Shown here piece after piece: positions 1 to 10,329 of a DNA stretch of 64,000 bases; the first letter of the stretch is position 1; the number at the start of each line of letters is the position of its first letter. Under the pieces are notes generated by a model, which ran no database searches, was not told the DNA's origin, and saw only the letters and a list, made by a program, of their open reading frames with translations. A program made the translations under genes and the position numbers. The stretch is from Mesorhizobium denitrificans (GTDB taxonomy: Bacteria; Pseudomonadota; Alphaproteobacteria; Rhizobiales; Rhizobiaceae): the NCBI RefSeq assembly GCF_003403035.1, contig NZ_QURN01000006.1:186001-250000 (forward strand), given 5' to 3'.

Positions 1-29
1 CCAAACGTTACTTTGAAGGAGAGGCGGGT

Positions 30-539
30 ATGCGCCGCATCGCAGCTATAGCAAGAAACCCAGTCGCAGTGGCGCTGGTGGCCGGTCTGGCCATCGCGGG
101 TTGCGCATCGAAAAAAACGCCGAACAGCGCGGGCGACCTCGGCCTTGGTGGCGGCGCTGGCGCAGCTACGCCAGGCTCGCCGCAAGACTTCACCGTGAAT
201 GTCGGCGACCGCATTTTCTTTGATACCGATTCGTCTTCGATTCGCGCAGACGCCCAGCAGACGCTGGCTCGTCAGGCTCAATGGTTAAATCGCTATGGCA
301 ACTACGCAATCACCGTTGAAGGCCATGCCGACGAACGCGGCACGCGCGAGTACAACCTCGCTCTTGGCGCACGCCGTGCAGCGGCAACGCGTGACTTCCT
401 GATTTCGCAGGGCGTGGCAGGCAATCGCCTCAAGACGATATCCTACGGTAAAGAGCGTCCGGTCGCGGTATGCGACGACATCTCTTGCTGGTCGCAGAAC
501 CGCCGTGCGGTTACTGTTCCGCGCGGTGCGGGCAGCTAA
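30..539 (+). CDS. pal: Peptidoglycan-associated lipoprotein Pal
   Basis: Outer-membrane lipoprotein of the Tol-Pal system, which ties the outer membrane to peptidoglycan and helps it constrict at division. The 169-residue protein opens with a lipoprotein signal ending in LAIAGC, so Cys25 would be the lipidated residue. A flexible Gly/Ala linker leads to an OmpA-like peptidoglycan-binding domain (about 60-165) with the FFDTDSSSI strand, the GHADERGTREYN motif and the NRRAV end. The GGAGAGG ribosome site fixes the start. tolQRAB would be expected just outside the window, and cpoB follows. Confidence 0.96.
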   Translation: MRRIAAIARNPVAVALVAGLAIAGCASKKTPNSAGDLGLGGGAGAATPGSPQDFTVNVGDRIFFDTDSSSIRADAQQTLARQAQWLNRYGNYAITVEGHADERGTREYNLALGARRAAATRDFLISQGVAGNRLKTISYGKERPVAVCDDISCWSQNRRAVTVPRGAGS

Positions 540-731
540 TTTCTACCGCGAAGGTCAGAGTTTGAAAGAGCGCCGGGCCTGTCCCGGCGCTTTTCGCTTG
601 AGGCTGATTGTTGCCGACATGCAACAACGACGCGCATCTTGCCTGCTGCGCTGCACACATCAAATTTTGGCCGCTAAGATCGTTCTATTTTAGAGAAGGC
701 CAATGCGCCGACAACAGATTGCGAGAGGCAA

Positions 732-1769
732 ATGCAGTTGCGAAGTTTACTGAGTGGCGCCGTGGCAGCGTTGCTCTTTTGCGGGGCGGCACAAGCGGCC
801 AGCCTTGGTGGAACGCCGCCCACGCCACAGGGCGGACTGCCGGGCGTGTTTTCGGCGCAGAAACAGGCTCCGGTTTTGATGGCGCAGAGCACCAATCAGG
901 CGCTTGATGAACAACTGCGCCAGATGAACGGGCGCATTGAAGAACTCAACTTCCAGATCATGCAGCTTCAGGAGCAAATCCGAAAGATGCAGGAAGACAA
1001 TGAGTTTCGCTTCCAGGAGTTGGAAGACAAAAAGACAGACGCTGGCGGCGCGAAAGCTCCGCGCAAACACACAATGGCAGACCCGGCTCCACAGCCGGGT
1101 GCGCCTTCTGAACCGCCAGCGACGAACACCACTGCGCCTGCTGACCGGCCTTCAATCGAAGAGCTTGCATCGGCACCGTCTGATGCGGCGACACCACCGG
1201 CGAATGGCGCCCAGAACGGCGAGCCCGAAAAATCGTTTGGCACGATTACGTTCGACCAGAGCGGCAATGTGGTCGGAGGCAGCGTGGGTGACACGACCGT
1301 TGGTACGCGCGATCCCAACGCCGCCCTTCCGCAAGAGGGGACTGACACGTCCGATGATACGGTCGTGGCCGCGTTACCGCCGTCGAACAATCCCGACGAT
1401 CTCTATCGAAGCTCGTATGAATCAATTCTGGCGGGCCAGTACAAGACAGCCGAAGCAGGTTTTCGCCAGCATGTAGAGCGTTTCCCGGATGACGCGCGCG
1501 CTCCGGACGCACAGTTTTGGCTTGGCGAGTCGCTTCTTGGGCAGCAGAAATATCGCGAAGCCGCGGAAGTTTTCCTTGCAGCAAACAAGAAGTTTCCGAA
1601 GGCCAAAAAGGCACCTGACATGCTGTTCAAGCTCGGTGTTTCGCTGGTCGGCATCAATCAACGCGATGTCGGATGTGCAACGTTTACGGAAGTAAGCAAG
1701 CGCTATCCCAATGCTTCTCCCGCGCTGAAAAAGCGTATCGAGCGTGAGCAGGTCGAGGCCAAGTGCTGA
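732..1769 (+). CDS. cpoB: Tol-Pal accessory protein CpoB (YbgF)
   Basis: Periplasmic protein that in other proteobacteria links Tol-Pal activity to peptidoglycan synthesis at the septum. The 345 residues show a Sec signal peptide (cut near residue 22, after AAQA), an N-terminal coiled coil (about 58-95, the trimerisation region), a long Pro/Ala/Thr-rich linker and C-terminal TPR repeats (about 225-345, e.g. YRSSYESILAGQYKTAEAGF). Position directly after pal is the conserved order. The linker is longer than in gamma-proteobacterial homologues. A GAGAGG ribosome site precedes the ATG. Confidence 0.93.
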   Translation: MQLRSLLSGAVAALLFCGAAQAASLGGTPPTPQGGLPGVFSAQKQAPVLMAQSTNQALDEQLRQMNGRIEELNFQIMQLQEQIRKMQEDNEFRFQELEDKKTDAGGAKAPRKHTMADPAPQPGAPSEPPATNTTAPADRPSIEELASAPSDAATPPANGAQNGEPEKSFGTITFDQSGNVVGGSVGDTTVGTRDPNAALPQEGTDTSDDTVVAALPPSNNPDDLYRSSYESILAGQYKTAEAGFRQHVERFPDDARAPDAQFWLGESLLGQQKYREAAEVFLAANKKFPKAKKAPDMLFKLGVSLVGINQRDVGCATFTEVSKRYPNASPALKKRIEREQVEAKC

Positions 1770-3037
1770 ACGGCGGCCCGCTAGCCTCGCTATTTAATTC
1801 CTATAATTTCGAGTCGGGTGCGCCCTATATCGTTGCGATTTCTGGCGGCAGCGATTCAACTGCGCTGCTCTTTCTGCTCAAGAGTTATTTCGACAGATTT
1901 CACCCCGATGCGCGCTTGATTGCTGCGACGGTCGATCATGGCTTGAGGGCCGAATCTGCGGACGAAGCCAAATCGGTAGCTGCGCTTTGCCGCGCACGTG
2001 GCATTGAACACAGAATTCTTGCGTGGACGGGCGACAAACCGGCGCGGGGGGTTCAGGCAGCAGCGCGTTTGGCGCGTCACCGCCTGCTCGCAGCACTCGC
2101 ATTGCAGGAAAACGCCAAGGCCGTATTTACCGGCCACACGCGCGACGATCAGGCCGAGACAGTGCTTATGCGCGGTGCGCGCGGTGAGGGGCTTGGGAGC
2201 GCAGGCATTGCGCCGGCAACGCTTTACGCGGGGCGCGTTTGGTTTGTTCGCCCATTGCTCGGCACATCGAGGAAGCAACTGCGCGAAAAGCTGGAAATGC
2301 TCGGCATCGGCTGGTTCGATGATCCAAGCAATAGCGACATGCGATATGAACGTGCACGCTTGCGGGCTGCATTGCGGCAGTCAGCTGACGGTGACATGCA
2401 GGCTGATGCGGCTGTTGCAGAAGCGGCAGACGCTGGCGCACTGCGCATGGCGCGCTCGGTTTGGGCGGCGGGTCTGCTTCGACGGCACGCTCGTCGTGCC
2501 GTGCCCGGCTTGATCCGATTGGATCGGATTGCGCTCGATGCGCCAGACGAAACCTTGCTGCATGCCTTACGCGTTTTGGTCGCCGTTTCTGGCGGTGCAG
2601 AGCATTTGCCGGATCGTGAGCGCGCAATGGCGCTTCTGCAAGAATTGCGACGCGGCAACGGGAGAGCGACGCTGGCTCGTGCACTGGTCGATGCACGCAA
2701 GGATGCGATTTATTTCTTGCGCGAAGCGAGAGGATTGCCATCGAATGCGCCGGTTTCGGGTCAAATTTGGGACCGCCGCTTCGAGATAATCGAAGGCAAA
2801 AATCGCGGGCGCGTCGATTCGTCTCGCCATTCTGATGCGCCGGAAAGTCTTGTCCGTGCGGCGGAGATTACCAAGCCGATCTTGCCCGAAGATTGTGAGG
2901 CAAGGCCGCTTGTTGCCCCATGGAGCCTGTTTCTGCCAGTTTTCGACTTGGCGATTGCTGGCGAAAGCGCGCGATTGGTCAGTGCACAAGCATTTCCGGG
3001 CTTGCCTTTCCACGGTCATATTGAAAAGACAACTTAA
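1763..3037 (+). CDS. tilS: tRNA(Ile)-lysidine synthase TilS
   Basis: Converts C34 of tRNA-Ile(CAU) to lysidine using ATP and lysine, which lets that tRNA read AUA. The PP-loop ATP-binding motif SGGSDS is at residues 27-32, followed by the TVDHGLR and GHTRDDQAETVLMR motifs of the N-type ATPase domain. At 424 residues it is a usual length for the family. The GTG start at 1763 overlaps the end of cpoB by 7 nt, so the two are probably translationally coupled. The conserved order pal-cpoB-tilS-ftsH supports the call. Confidence 0.93.
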   Translation: MLNGGPLASLFNSYNFESGAPYIVAISGGSDSTALLFLLKSYFDRFHPDARLIAATVDHGLRAESADEAKSVAALCRARGIEHRILAWTGDKPARGVQAAARLARHRLLAALALQENAKAVFTGHTRDDQAETVLMRGARGEGLGSAGIAPATLYAGRVWFVRPLLGTSRKQLREKLEMLGIGWFDDPSNSDMRYERARLRAALRQSADGDMQADAAVAEAADAGALRMARSVWAAGLLRRHARRAVPGLIRLDRIALDAPDETLLHALRVLVAVSGGAEHLPDRERAMALLQELRRGNGRATLARALVDARKDAIYFLREARGLPSNAPVSGQIWDRRFEIIEGKNRGRVDSSRHSDAPESLVRAAEITKPILPEDCEARPLVAPWSLFLPVFDLAIAGESARLVSAQAFPGLPFHGHIEKTT

Positions 3038-3150
3038 CTCTACTGAAGGGGGCGCTTGGCAACGCGCTCTCGCCTCCCTATGTTGAGGCAAATTGAACGA
3101 ATGCCATTTTTGCCCCGAACGCGCATCGAGGGCTGCAGTGCGACAGGAAT

Positions 3151-5091
<1,941 letters not shown>

Positions 5092-5097
5092 ACAGAG

Positions 5098-5123
5098 AAA
5101 ACGCCGCGTTAGCGGCGTTTTTT
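5098..5123. terminator. Bidirectional Rho-independent terminator between ftsH and a convergent gene
   Basis: A 7-bp GC stem (ACGCCGC/GCGGCGT) with a 4-nt loop is flanked by an A-run on the left and six T on the right. It can therefore end ftsH transcription on the plus strand and the convergent exported-protein gene on the minus strand. Confidence 0.85.
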
Positions 5124-5137
5124 CATTGGGCAGTGAT

Positions 5138-5551
5138 TTAGGAATTGCCTTTCAGGCGAGCGCTGCATGCGCTGTAATAACCGCCGCCCTTCTGTATCCA
5201 CTTCATGCCGTTGAGCGTTTTGGCGTCCCGGTTGGCTTTGTAGCTGTCCAGACAGGTTCTCATGCGTTGCTTTGCAGCAGTTTCCGATGCGAATTTGCTG
5301 TCCACCTTGTCAGGAAAGGTTACGCCTTCGGGAATCTGGATTGCGGCCGCAGGCTTCGACTTCTCGTCGTTCGATGCATCCGGGAGAATATTGCATTGAG
5401 AAACGCGAAAATCGCTCCATTTTGCGCCATTCAGAGTCCCGGCTTTCTTGGCTTCCGCAAATTTTGCAGAACACTCCTTCATCGTCATGGCGTGGGCGGG
5501 CAAGGCAAGGGTGAGGCAGCAGAGGAACGCTGCCGATCGCAACAGTGACAT
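5138..5551 (-). CDS. Small exported protein with two Cys-containing repeats
   Basis: I do not recognise a function. The 137-residue product has a clear Sec signal peptide (MSLLRSAAFLCCLTLALPAHA). The mature part carries two related segments, each with a leading Cys, a TLNG-x-KW core and a trailing Cys (around residues 27-54 and 97-129). This suggests an internally duplicated periplasmic domain with possible disulphides, loosely like the PsiF family. It stands alone, convergent to ftsH, with a shared terminator between them. The region upstream to 5790 is AT-rich and probably holds its promoter and that of glmM. Confidence 0.7.
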   Translation of the reverse strand: MSLLRSAAFLCCLTLALPAHAMTMKECSAKFAEAKKAGTLNGAKWSDFRVSQCNILPDASNDEKSKPAAAIQIPEGVTFPDKVDSKFASETAAKQRMRTCLDSYKANRDAKTLNGMKWIQKGGGYYSACSARLKGNS

Positions 5552-5789
5552 TATCAGACCTCCAAGATTGGAGATGCTTGATATTATAAATTTCTAAAAT
5601 GATATATATCTGTTTATGATTTGCTGTTCGGCGCGTCGATTTTCGGCTTAGCCGAATTCGGTAGATGCCACGGAAAAAGGCCAACGCAACCTTTTCGAAA
5701 TCACTGGTAATATAGGCTAACTAAACGTGATGCGCTCACAGTGGTGTTTTGTGGCATGAGCGCCAGCAGGTTTTTAGGGTCAAGAGTAT

Positions 5790-7142
5790 ATGGCGAAGCG
5801 CTATTTCGGCACTGACGGTATTCGTGGACGCGCAAATTCATTTCCAATGACGGCAGAAGTTGCCATGCGTGTCGGCATGGCGGCGGGCATGTCTTTTCAG
5901 CGTGGCGACCATCGCCATCGCGTTGTGGTGGGCAAGGATACGCGCCTTTCCGGCTATATGCTGGAAAACGCGATGGTGGCTGGCTTTTGTGCTGCCGGTA
6001 TGGATGTGTTCCTGCTCGGCCCGATACCTACGCCTGCGGTTGCCATGCTGGCGCGCTCGCTGCGCGCGGATATGGGGGTTATGATCTCCGCCTCGCATAA
6101 CCCATATGACGACAACGGTATCAAGCTGTTCGGACCAGATGGTTACAAGCTGTCGGACGAGCTGGAGCAGCGCATCGAAGCTATGCTCGATCAGGAAATC
6201 GACATCAATCTGGCTGGCCCGGATGGGCTTGGCCGCGCCAAGCGCGTTGATGGCGTACATGACCGCTACATTGAATTCGCCAAGCGGACCTTGCCGCGCG
6301 CAATGTCGCTGTCTGGTCTGCGTATCGTAATCGATTGCGCAAATGGCGCAGGCTACAAGGTGGCGCCGGCGGCGCTTTGGGAACTGGGCGCCGAGGTTAT
6401 TGCCATCAACGTTGAGCCGAACGGTTTCAACATCAACAAGGAGTCCGGTTCGACGCATCCGGCGGGATTGCAGAAGAAGGTGCACGAGGTGCGCGCTGAC
6501 ATCGGCATCGCACTCGACGGCGATGCTGACCGCGTGACGATTGTCGATGAGACGGGCGCGATTGTAGACGGCGACCAGATCATGGCTCTCATTGCCGAGT
6601 CATGGAACGAAACGGGTCGTCTGGCTGGCGGCGGCGTTGTGGCCACTGTCATGTCCAACCTCGGTCTTGAGCGCTACATGAACGATCAGGGCCTGCAATT
6701 GCATCGCACCAAGGTTGGCGACCGCTATGTGGTTGAACATATGCGCGCGCATGGTTTCAATGTCGGTGGAGAACAGTCCGGCCATATCGTGCTGTCGGAT
6801 TTCTCGACCACTGGCGATGGGCTTGTCTCGGCCTTGCAGGTTTTGGCTTGCGTCAAGCGCGCCGAGAAGCCGGTGAGCGAGCTTTGCCGCAAATTCGAGC
6901 CGGTACCTCAGTTTCTGAAGAACGTGCGCTTCTCCGGCGGCAAGCCGTTGGAAGACAAGAATGTGAAGCAGGCCATCGAAGACGGACGTTCACGCCTTGG
7001 GGTCGGCGGGCGTCTTGTTATCCGCCCATCCGGAACCGAACCGCTGATCCGTGTCATGGCCGAGGGCGATGATTCGGTGCTGGTCGAATCCGTCGTGGAC
7101 GATATTGTCAGCGTGATTTCGGACCTCCGCACCGCCGCCTGA
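5790..7142 (+). CDS. glmM: Phosphoglucosamine mutase GlmM
   Basis: Interconverts glucosamine-6-phosphate and glucosamine-1-phosphate on the way to UDP-GlcNAc, needed for peptidoglycan and lipopolysaccharide. The active-site phosphoserine loop [14 protein letters not shown] places the serine at residue 102. The metal-binding loop LDGDADR and the C-terminal phosphate-binding loop [12 protein letters not shown] are all present. At 450 residues it is full length. Following ftsH is the usual order in the Hyphomicrobiales. A perfect 10-bp stem terminator follows it. Confidence 0.97.
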   Translation: MAKRYFGTDGIRGRANSFPMTAEVAMRVGMAAGMSFQRGDHRHRVVVGKDTRLSGYMLENAMVAGFCAAGMDVFLLGPIPTPAVAMLARSLRADMGVMISASHNPYDDNGIKLFGPDGYKLSDELEQRIEAMLDQEIDINLAGPDGLGRAKRVDGVHDRYIEFAKRTLPRAMSLSGLRIVIDCANGAGYKVAPAALWELGAEVIAINVEPNGFNINKESGSTHPAGLQKKVHEVRADIGIALDGDADRVTIVDETGAIVDGDQIMALIAESWNETGRLAGGGVVATVMSNLGLERYMNDQGLQLHRTKVGDRYVVEHMRAHGFNVGGEQSGHIVLSDFSTTGDGLVSALQVLACVKRAEKPVSELCRKFEPVPQFLKNVRFSGGKPLEDKNVKQAIEDGRSRLGVGGRLVIRPSGTEPLIRVMAEGDDSVLVESVVDDIVSVISDLRTAA

Positions 7143-7167
7143 GGCTGAGCGTAAGGCAATAAACGAG

Positions 7168-7194
7168 AGCGCGGGAACATTTCCCGCGCTTTTT
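7168..7194 (+). terminator. Rho-independent terminator after glmM
   Basis: Perfect 10-bp stem (AGCGCGGGAA/TTCCCGCGCT) with a 3-nt loop, followed by five T. It lies 26 nt after the glmM stop codon. Confidence 0.9.
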
Positions 7195-7224
7195 GTTTGT
7201 GTCGGTCATGGTTAACAAACAGGG

Positions 7225-7239
7225 TTAAGGGCAGCTTAA
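7225..7239 (+). promoter_or_regulatory. CtrA-type binding site upstream of the first Omp gene
   Basis: TTAA-N7-TTAA (TTAAGGGCAGCTTAA), an exact match to the CtrA consensus, lies 74 nt before the start codon. A further TTAA lies just upstream (7212). CtrA control of Omp25-family porins is known in Brucella. Binding here is inferred from the consensus and spacing only. Confidence 0.6.
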
Positions 7240-7312
7240 CCTTTGCGATTCATTATCCATATCGGATGAGGTGGTGCCGGGCGGGTTCCGGCTTTCCGAG
7301 AGGTTTTGAATT

Positions 7313-8113
7313 ATGCGTATTTTCCTGATCAGCGCCGCGATACTTTCTATGAGCACTGCCCTGCCTGCATTGGCGGCAGATATGGCAGCTTTGGAGCCCG
7401 CGCCCGCTCAGGTCGCGTATGAGCAGCCCAATACGGGCGGTTGGTATATTCGCGGCGATCTTGGAGGCCACTGGGCCAACTTCGGCGAGGCCGAGTACAT
7501 CACCTACGGTGCTGGTGTTCCGTTGCCCGGTACGGACATTCTTGAGGGCGATCTGAATGGCGCATTCACGCTGGGTGCCGGTGTCGGCTATCAGATCAAC
7601 AACCACTTCCGCACGGATGTGACGGCAGATTACTGGTTCAAGTCGGACTTCGAAGGCTCCAGCAGCAACGGCGCAACAACCGATACGTCTTCAATGTCTG
7701 CATGGCTGCTTCTGGCCAACGCTTACGTCGATCTCGGAACATGGGGTGGCTTCACTCCATATGTTGGCGGCGGTATCGGCGGCGCGCATATCAAGTGGGA
7801 CGACCTGACCAACACCCCTCCCGGTGTTGAGCATCCCGGTTCTTCCAACTGGCGTTTCGCAGCCGCCGTCATGGCTGGCGCGTCCTATTGCTTGACCGAC
7901 AAGCTCCAGCTCGATGCGGGCTATCGCTTCACGCATGTCGAGGGTGGACGGATGTTCGAACAGGTTGGCACGCAGCCGGGGCCGGGCTTCGACGATGGTC
8001 TCAATGTTCACGAGGTTCGTGGCGGCCTGCGCTATGCGCTGGGTGGAAGCGCGCCGAACTGCGCACCAGAGCCGGTCGCTTACGAACCCGCGGTCGAACC
8101 CGTTTACAAATAA
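7313..8113 (+). CDS. Outer-membrane beta-barrel protein, Omp25/Omp31 type
   Basis: A 266-residue outer-membrane protein of the opacity/Omp25-31 class. A signal peptide (about 1-21, ending ALA) is followed by alternating amphipathic strands: GWYIRGDLGGHWANF, GVGYQINNHFRTDVTADYWF, FTPYVGGGIGGAHIKWDDL, LQLDAGYRFTHVEGG. It ends with the conserved HEVRGGLRYAL strand. An unusual acidic tail (about residues 248-266, with PEPVAYEPAVEPVYK) follows the last barrel strand. It probably acts as an abundant surface or structural protein. GAGAGG precedes the ATG, and a CtrA-type site lies upstream. Confidence 0.88.
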   Translation: MRIFLISAAILSMSTALPALAADMAALEPAPAQVAYEQPNTGGWYIRGDLGGHWANFGEAEYITYGAGVPLPGTDILEGDLNGAFTLGAGVGYQINNHFRTDVTADYWFKSDFEGSSSNGATTDTSSMSAWLLLANAYVDLGTWGGFTPYVGGGIGGAHIKWDDLTNTPPGVEHPGSSNWRFAAAVMAGASYCLTDKLQLDAGYRFTHVEGGRMFEQVGTQPGPGFDDGLNVHEVRGGLRYALGGSAPNCAPEPVAYEPAVEPVYK

Positions 8114-8133
8114 GCGCAAGCTCAAGTCCTTCG

Positions 8134-8163
8134 AAGCGCCCGTACATGTGCCGGGCGCTTTTG
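8134..8163 (+). terminator. Terminator hairpin between the two Omp genes
   Basis: A 9-bp stem (AAGCGCCCG/CGGGCGCTT) begins 21 nt after the first Omp stop codon and ends in a short T-rich tract. The two Omp genes are therefore probably transcribed separately. Confidence 0.7.
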
Positions 8164-8183
8164 CTTTCAAGGTTCTGTTATCC

Positions 8184-8198
8184 TTAACCAGAGCTTAA
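8184..8198 (+). promoter_or_regulatory. CtrA-type binding site upstream of the second Omp gene
   Basis: TTAA-N7-TTAA (TTAACCAGAGCTTAA), again an exact consensus match, 45 nt before the chosen ATG. A further TTAA lies at 8208. It matches the site in front of the neighbouring Omp gene, which suggests shared cell-cycle control. Confidence 0.6.
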
Positions 8199-8242
8199 CC
8201 CGCATGGTTAATAAGCTGTATCATCAAGTGGATGGGGTTGTG

Positions 8243-8917
8243 ATGGTGCGGAATCTGGCAGTTGGAGCGGTGGCACTCCTCTATCTCTGCGCGCCGGGTT
8301 TCGCTGCCGATATGGACCCGGTGGAGGCGGAACAACTTCCCGAATATGTGCCTTCTGAGGCTGCAAAGGGTTGGTATTTGCGCGGCGATGCGACCTACGC
8401 CGCGAGCGACTCGGTTTACGATTTCACGTTGCTTGGCGAAGATACGAACAACAACCGCTTCGGTGGTGGGCTTGGCCTGGGCTACCGGTTCAATGATTGG
8501 ATACGCGCGGATTTGACCGGCAACTTTGTTGCCTCCGACAGCTATGATTTTGATAATGGCGCTGTTTCAATTTCTGCCAACCACGAAATGTGGAGTGGGC
8601 TGCTGACCGGCTATGTCGATCTCGGCACGTTCGCGGGCATCACACCTTACTTGGGTGCGGGGGCAGGTGTTCTGTATTCGCGCGATGATTTCAGCACGAA
8701 TCTTGCCGCGCTCGATTTGGATGAAAGTCAGACGAAATTTGCCTTCTCGCTAACTGCTGGTTTCGGTTATCGCATCACCGACAAGATGACTGCGGACATC
8801 GGCTACCAGTTTCTGGCGTCGCCCAACACGCAATATCTGAACACCGAAAAGCTCGCGATTGAAGACGGCGTAAAGCTTCATCAGATCAAGGTTGGGTTGC
8901 GCTTCGACCTCTATTGA
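8243..8917 (+). CDS. Outer-membrane beta-barrel protein, Omp25/Omp31 type (second copy)
   Basis: Paralogous to the preceding porin-like protein. I chose the ATG at 8243 because it gives a clean signal peptide (MVRNLAVGAVALLYLCAPGFAA). An upstream in-frame ATG at 8204 would place the regulatory TTAA site inside the gene. Barrel strands include GWYLRGDATYAASDSVYDF, GGGLGLGYRFNDWIRADLTG, FAGITPYLGAGAGVLYSRDD and the terminal HQIKVGLRFDLY ending in an aromatic residue, typical of outer-membrane barrels. The 224-residue form has no C-terminal tail, unlike its neighbour. Confidence 0.86.
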   Translation: MVRNLAVGAVALLYLCAPGFAADMDPVEAEQLPEYVPSEAAKGWYLRGDATYAASDSVYDFTLLGEDTNNNRFGGGLGLGYRFNDWIRADLTGNFVASDSYDFDNGAVSISANHEMWSGLLTGYVDLGTFAGITPYLGAGAGVLYSRDDFSTNLAALDLDESQTKFAFSLTAGFGYRITDKMTADIGYQFLASPNTQYLNTEKLAIEDGVKLHQIKVGLRFDLY

Positions 8918-8993
8918 GCAGATTTGTGGACATGTTCCAGTCGCGGCATTTCTTTTTCTCTTGACGACTCAAACCTGATCTCATATCCGCGTC

Positions 8994-9046
8994 CGTGGGC
9001 CACTTCTCCCCAACGAGAGGCTAACTATCTGGAAGGATAGACCACG
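8994..9046 (+). ncRNA. serC-type RNA leader upstream of serC
   Basis: The sequence before the serC ATG can fold into an outer stem CGTGG (8994-8998) / CCACG (9042-9046) that closes directly against the start codon. It encloses a TCTC/GAGA hairpin (about 9003-9020) and a CTATC/GATAG hairpin (9025-9040) whose loop holds the ribosome site. This layout matches the serC RNA motif described upstream of serC in alphaproteobacteria. A TTGACG box (8961) with a CATATC/TATCCG -10 candidate lies just upstream, so the RNA would start near its 5' stem. The match is from memory of the motif, not from a covariance search. Confidence 0.55.
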
Positions 9047-10225
9047 ATGACGACGCTTGCGTCCACGCCGGCAGTGCGCCCGGCAAACCCCAATTTCTCC
9101 TCAGGTCCATGTGCTAAACGTCCCGGCTGGTCGCTGGAGGCGCTTAAGGCTGCGCCGCTTGGCCGTTCCCACCGCGCGAAGATCGGCAAGACACGGCTTG
9201 AACAGGCTATCGAACTTACGCGCGAAATTTTGCAGGTGCCCGCCGATTATCGCATCGGCATCGTGCCGGCTTCGGACACCGGCGCTGTCGAAATGGCGCT
9301 GTGGTCGCTACTTGGTGAGCGCGGCGTTGACATGGTCGCGTGGGAAAGCTTTGGCTCCGGCTGGGTGACTGATGTCGTCAAGCAACTCACGCTTACCGAC
9401 GTTCGCATCTTCGACGCGGCCTATGGAACGCTGCCAGATCTGTCCGCCGTAGATTTCGACCGGGACGTGGTGTTTACCTGGAATGGCACGACCTCCGGCG
9501 TGCGTGTACCGAACGGCGATTTCATCCCGGCGGCCCGCCAAGGGTTGACGATTTGCGACGCGACCTCGGCTGCATTTGCCCAACGTCTCGACTTCGCCAA
9601 ACTCGATGTAGTTACCTTCTCATGGCAGAAGGTGCTCGGCGGGGAGGGCGCTCATGGCATGCTCATCCTGTCGCCACGCGCTGTGGAGCGGCTGCTTTCT
9701 TATAAGCCTGCGTGGCCGCTGCCGAAGATTTTTCGCCTCACCTCGGGCGGTAAGCTGATTGAAGGCATCTTCAAGGGCGAGACGATCAACACTCCATCCA
9801 TGCTCTGCGTTGAGGATTATCTGGATGCGCTGAAATGGGCGAAATCCATCGGCGGCTTGAATGCGCTGATTGCACGAGCAGATGCAAATTTCGCTGTGCT
9901 GGATCGCTTTACGAAGCAGAATGGTTGGCTTGCAAATCTGGCGGTTGATCCCGCGACCCGTTCCAACACGTCGGTCTGCCTTTCCATCGTCGATCCTGAC
10001 GTGACTGCGCTGGATGCGGATGGTCAGGCTGCGTTTGCGAAAGCAGTGGCTGCTGCGTTGGAAAAGGAAGGCGTCGCTTACGACATCGGCGCTTATCGCG
10101 ACGCGCCTCCCGGCTTGCGCATCTGGTGTGGCGCCACGGTCGAGACTTCCGACCTCGAAGCACTGTTGCCTTGGCTCGAATGGGCTTTCGCAAACCAGAA
10201 ATCAGCACTCAAGGCAGCCGCCTGA
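9047..10225 (+). CDS. serC: Phosphoserine aminotransferase SerC
   Basis: PLP enzyme that makes 3-phosphoserine from 3-phosphohydroxypyruvate and glutamate, the second step of serine synthesis. Its 392 residues start with the [17 protein letters not shown] segment typical of the alphaproteobacterial form. The motif [19 protein letters not shown] carries the PLP-binding lysine. The next gene, serA, makes its substrate. The start codon sits directly against a structured RNA leader that probably controls translation. Confidence 0.95.
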   Translation: MTTLASTPAVRPANPNFSSGPCAKRPGWSLEALKAAPLGRSHRAKIGKTRLEQAIELTREILQVPADYRIGIVPASDTGAVEMALWSLLGERGVDMVAWESFGSGWVTDVVKQLTLTDVRIFDAAYGTLPDLSAVDFDRDVVFTWNGTTSGVRVPNGDFIPAARQGLTICDATSAAFAQRLDFAKLDVVTFSWQKVLGGEGAHGMLILSPRAVERLLSYKPAWPLPKIFRLTSGGKLIEGIFKGETINTPSMLCVEDYLDALKWAKSIGGLNALIARADANFAVLDRFTKQNGWLANLAVDPATRSNTSVCLSIVDPDVTALDADGQAAFAKAVAAALEKEGVAYDIGAYRDAPPGLRIWCGATVETSDLEALLPWLEWAFANQKSALKAAA

Positions 10226-10252
10226 TTTAACGACCTCCGTTCGCCTGTCGAT

Positions 10253-10276
10253 GCCTTCTCCCGCGCGGGAGAAGGC
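10253..10276. repeat. Perfect 24-bp palindrome between serC and serA
   Basis: GCCTTCTCCCGC followed by its exact reverse complement gives a 12-bp perfect inverted repeat with no spacer. It lies 28 nt after serC. It has no T-run, so it is not a simple terminator. It resembles dispersed palindromic elements seen in Hyphomicrobiales intergenic regions and could modulate serA expression. Only one copy is seen in this window. Confidence 0.6.
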
Positions 10277-10329
10277 GGATATGCGCAAACGAGAGGGCAT
10301 TGCTACCACCGCTTTTCAAGGACAAACCC

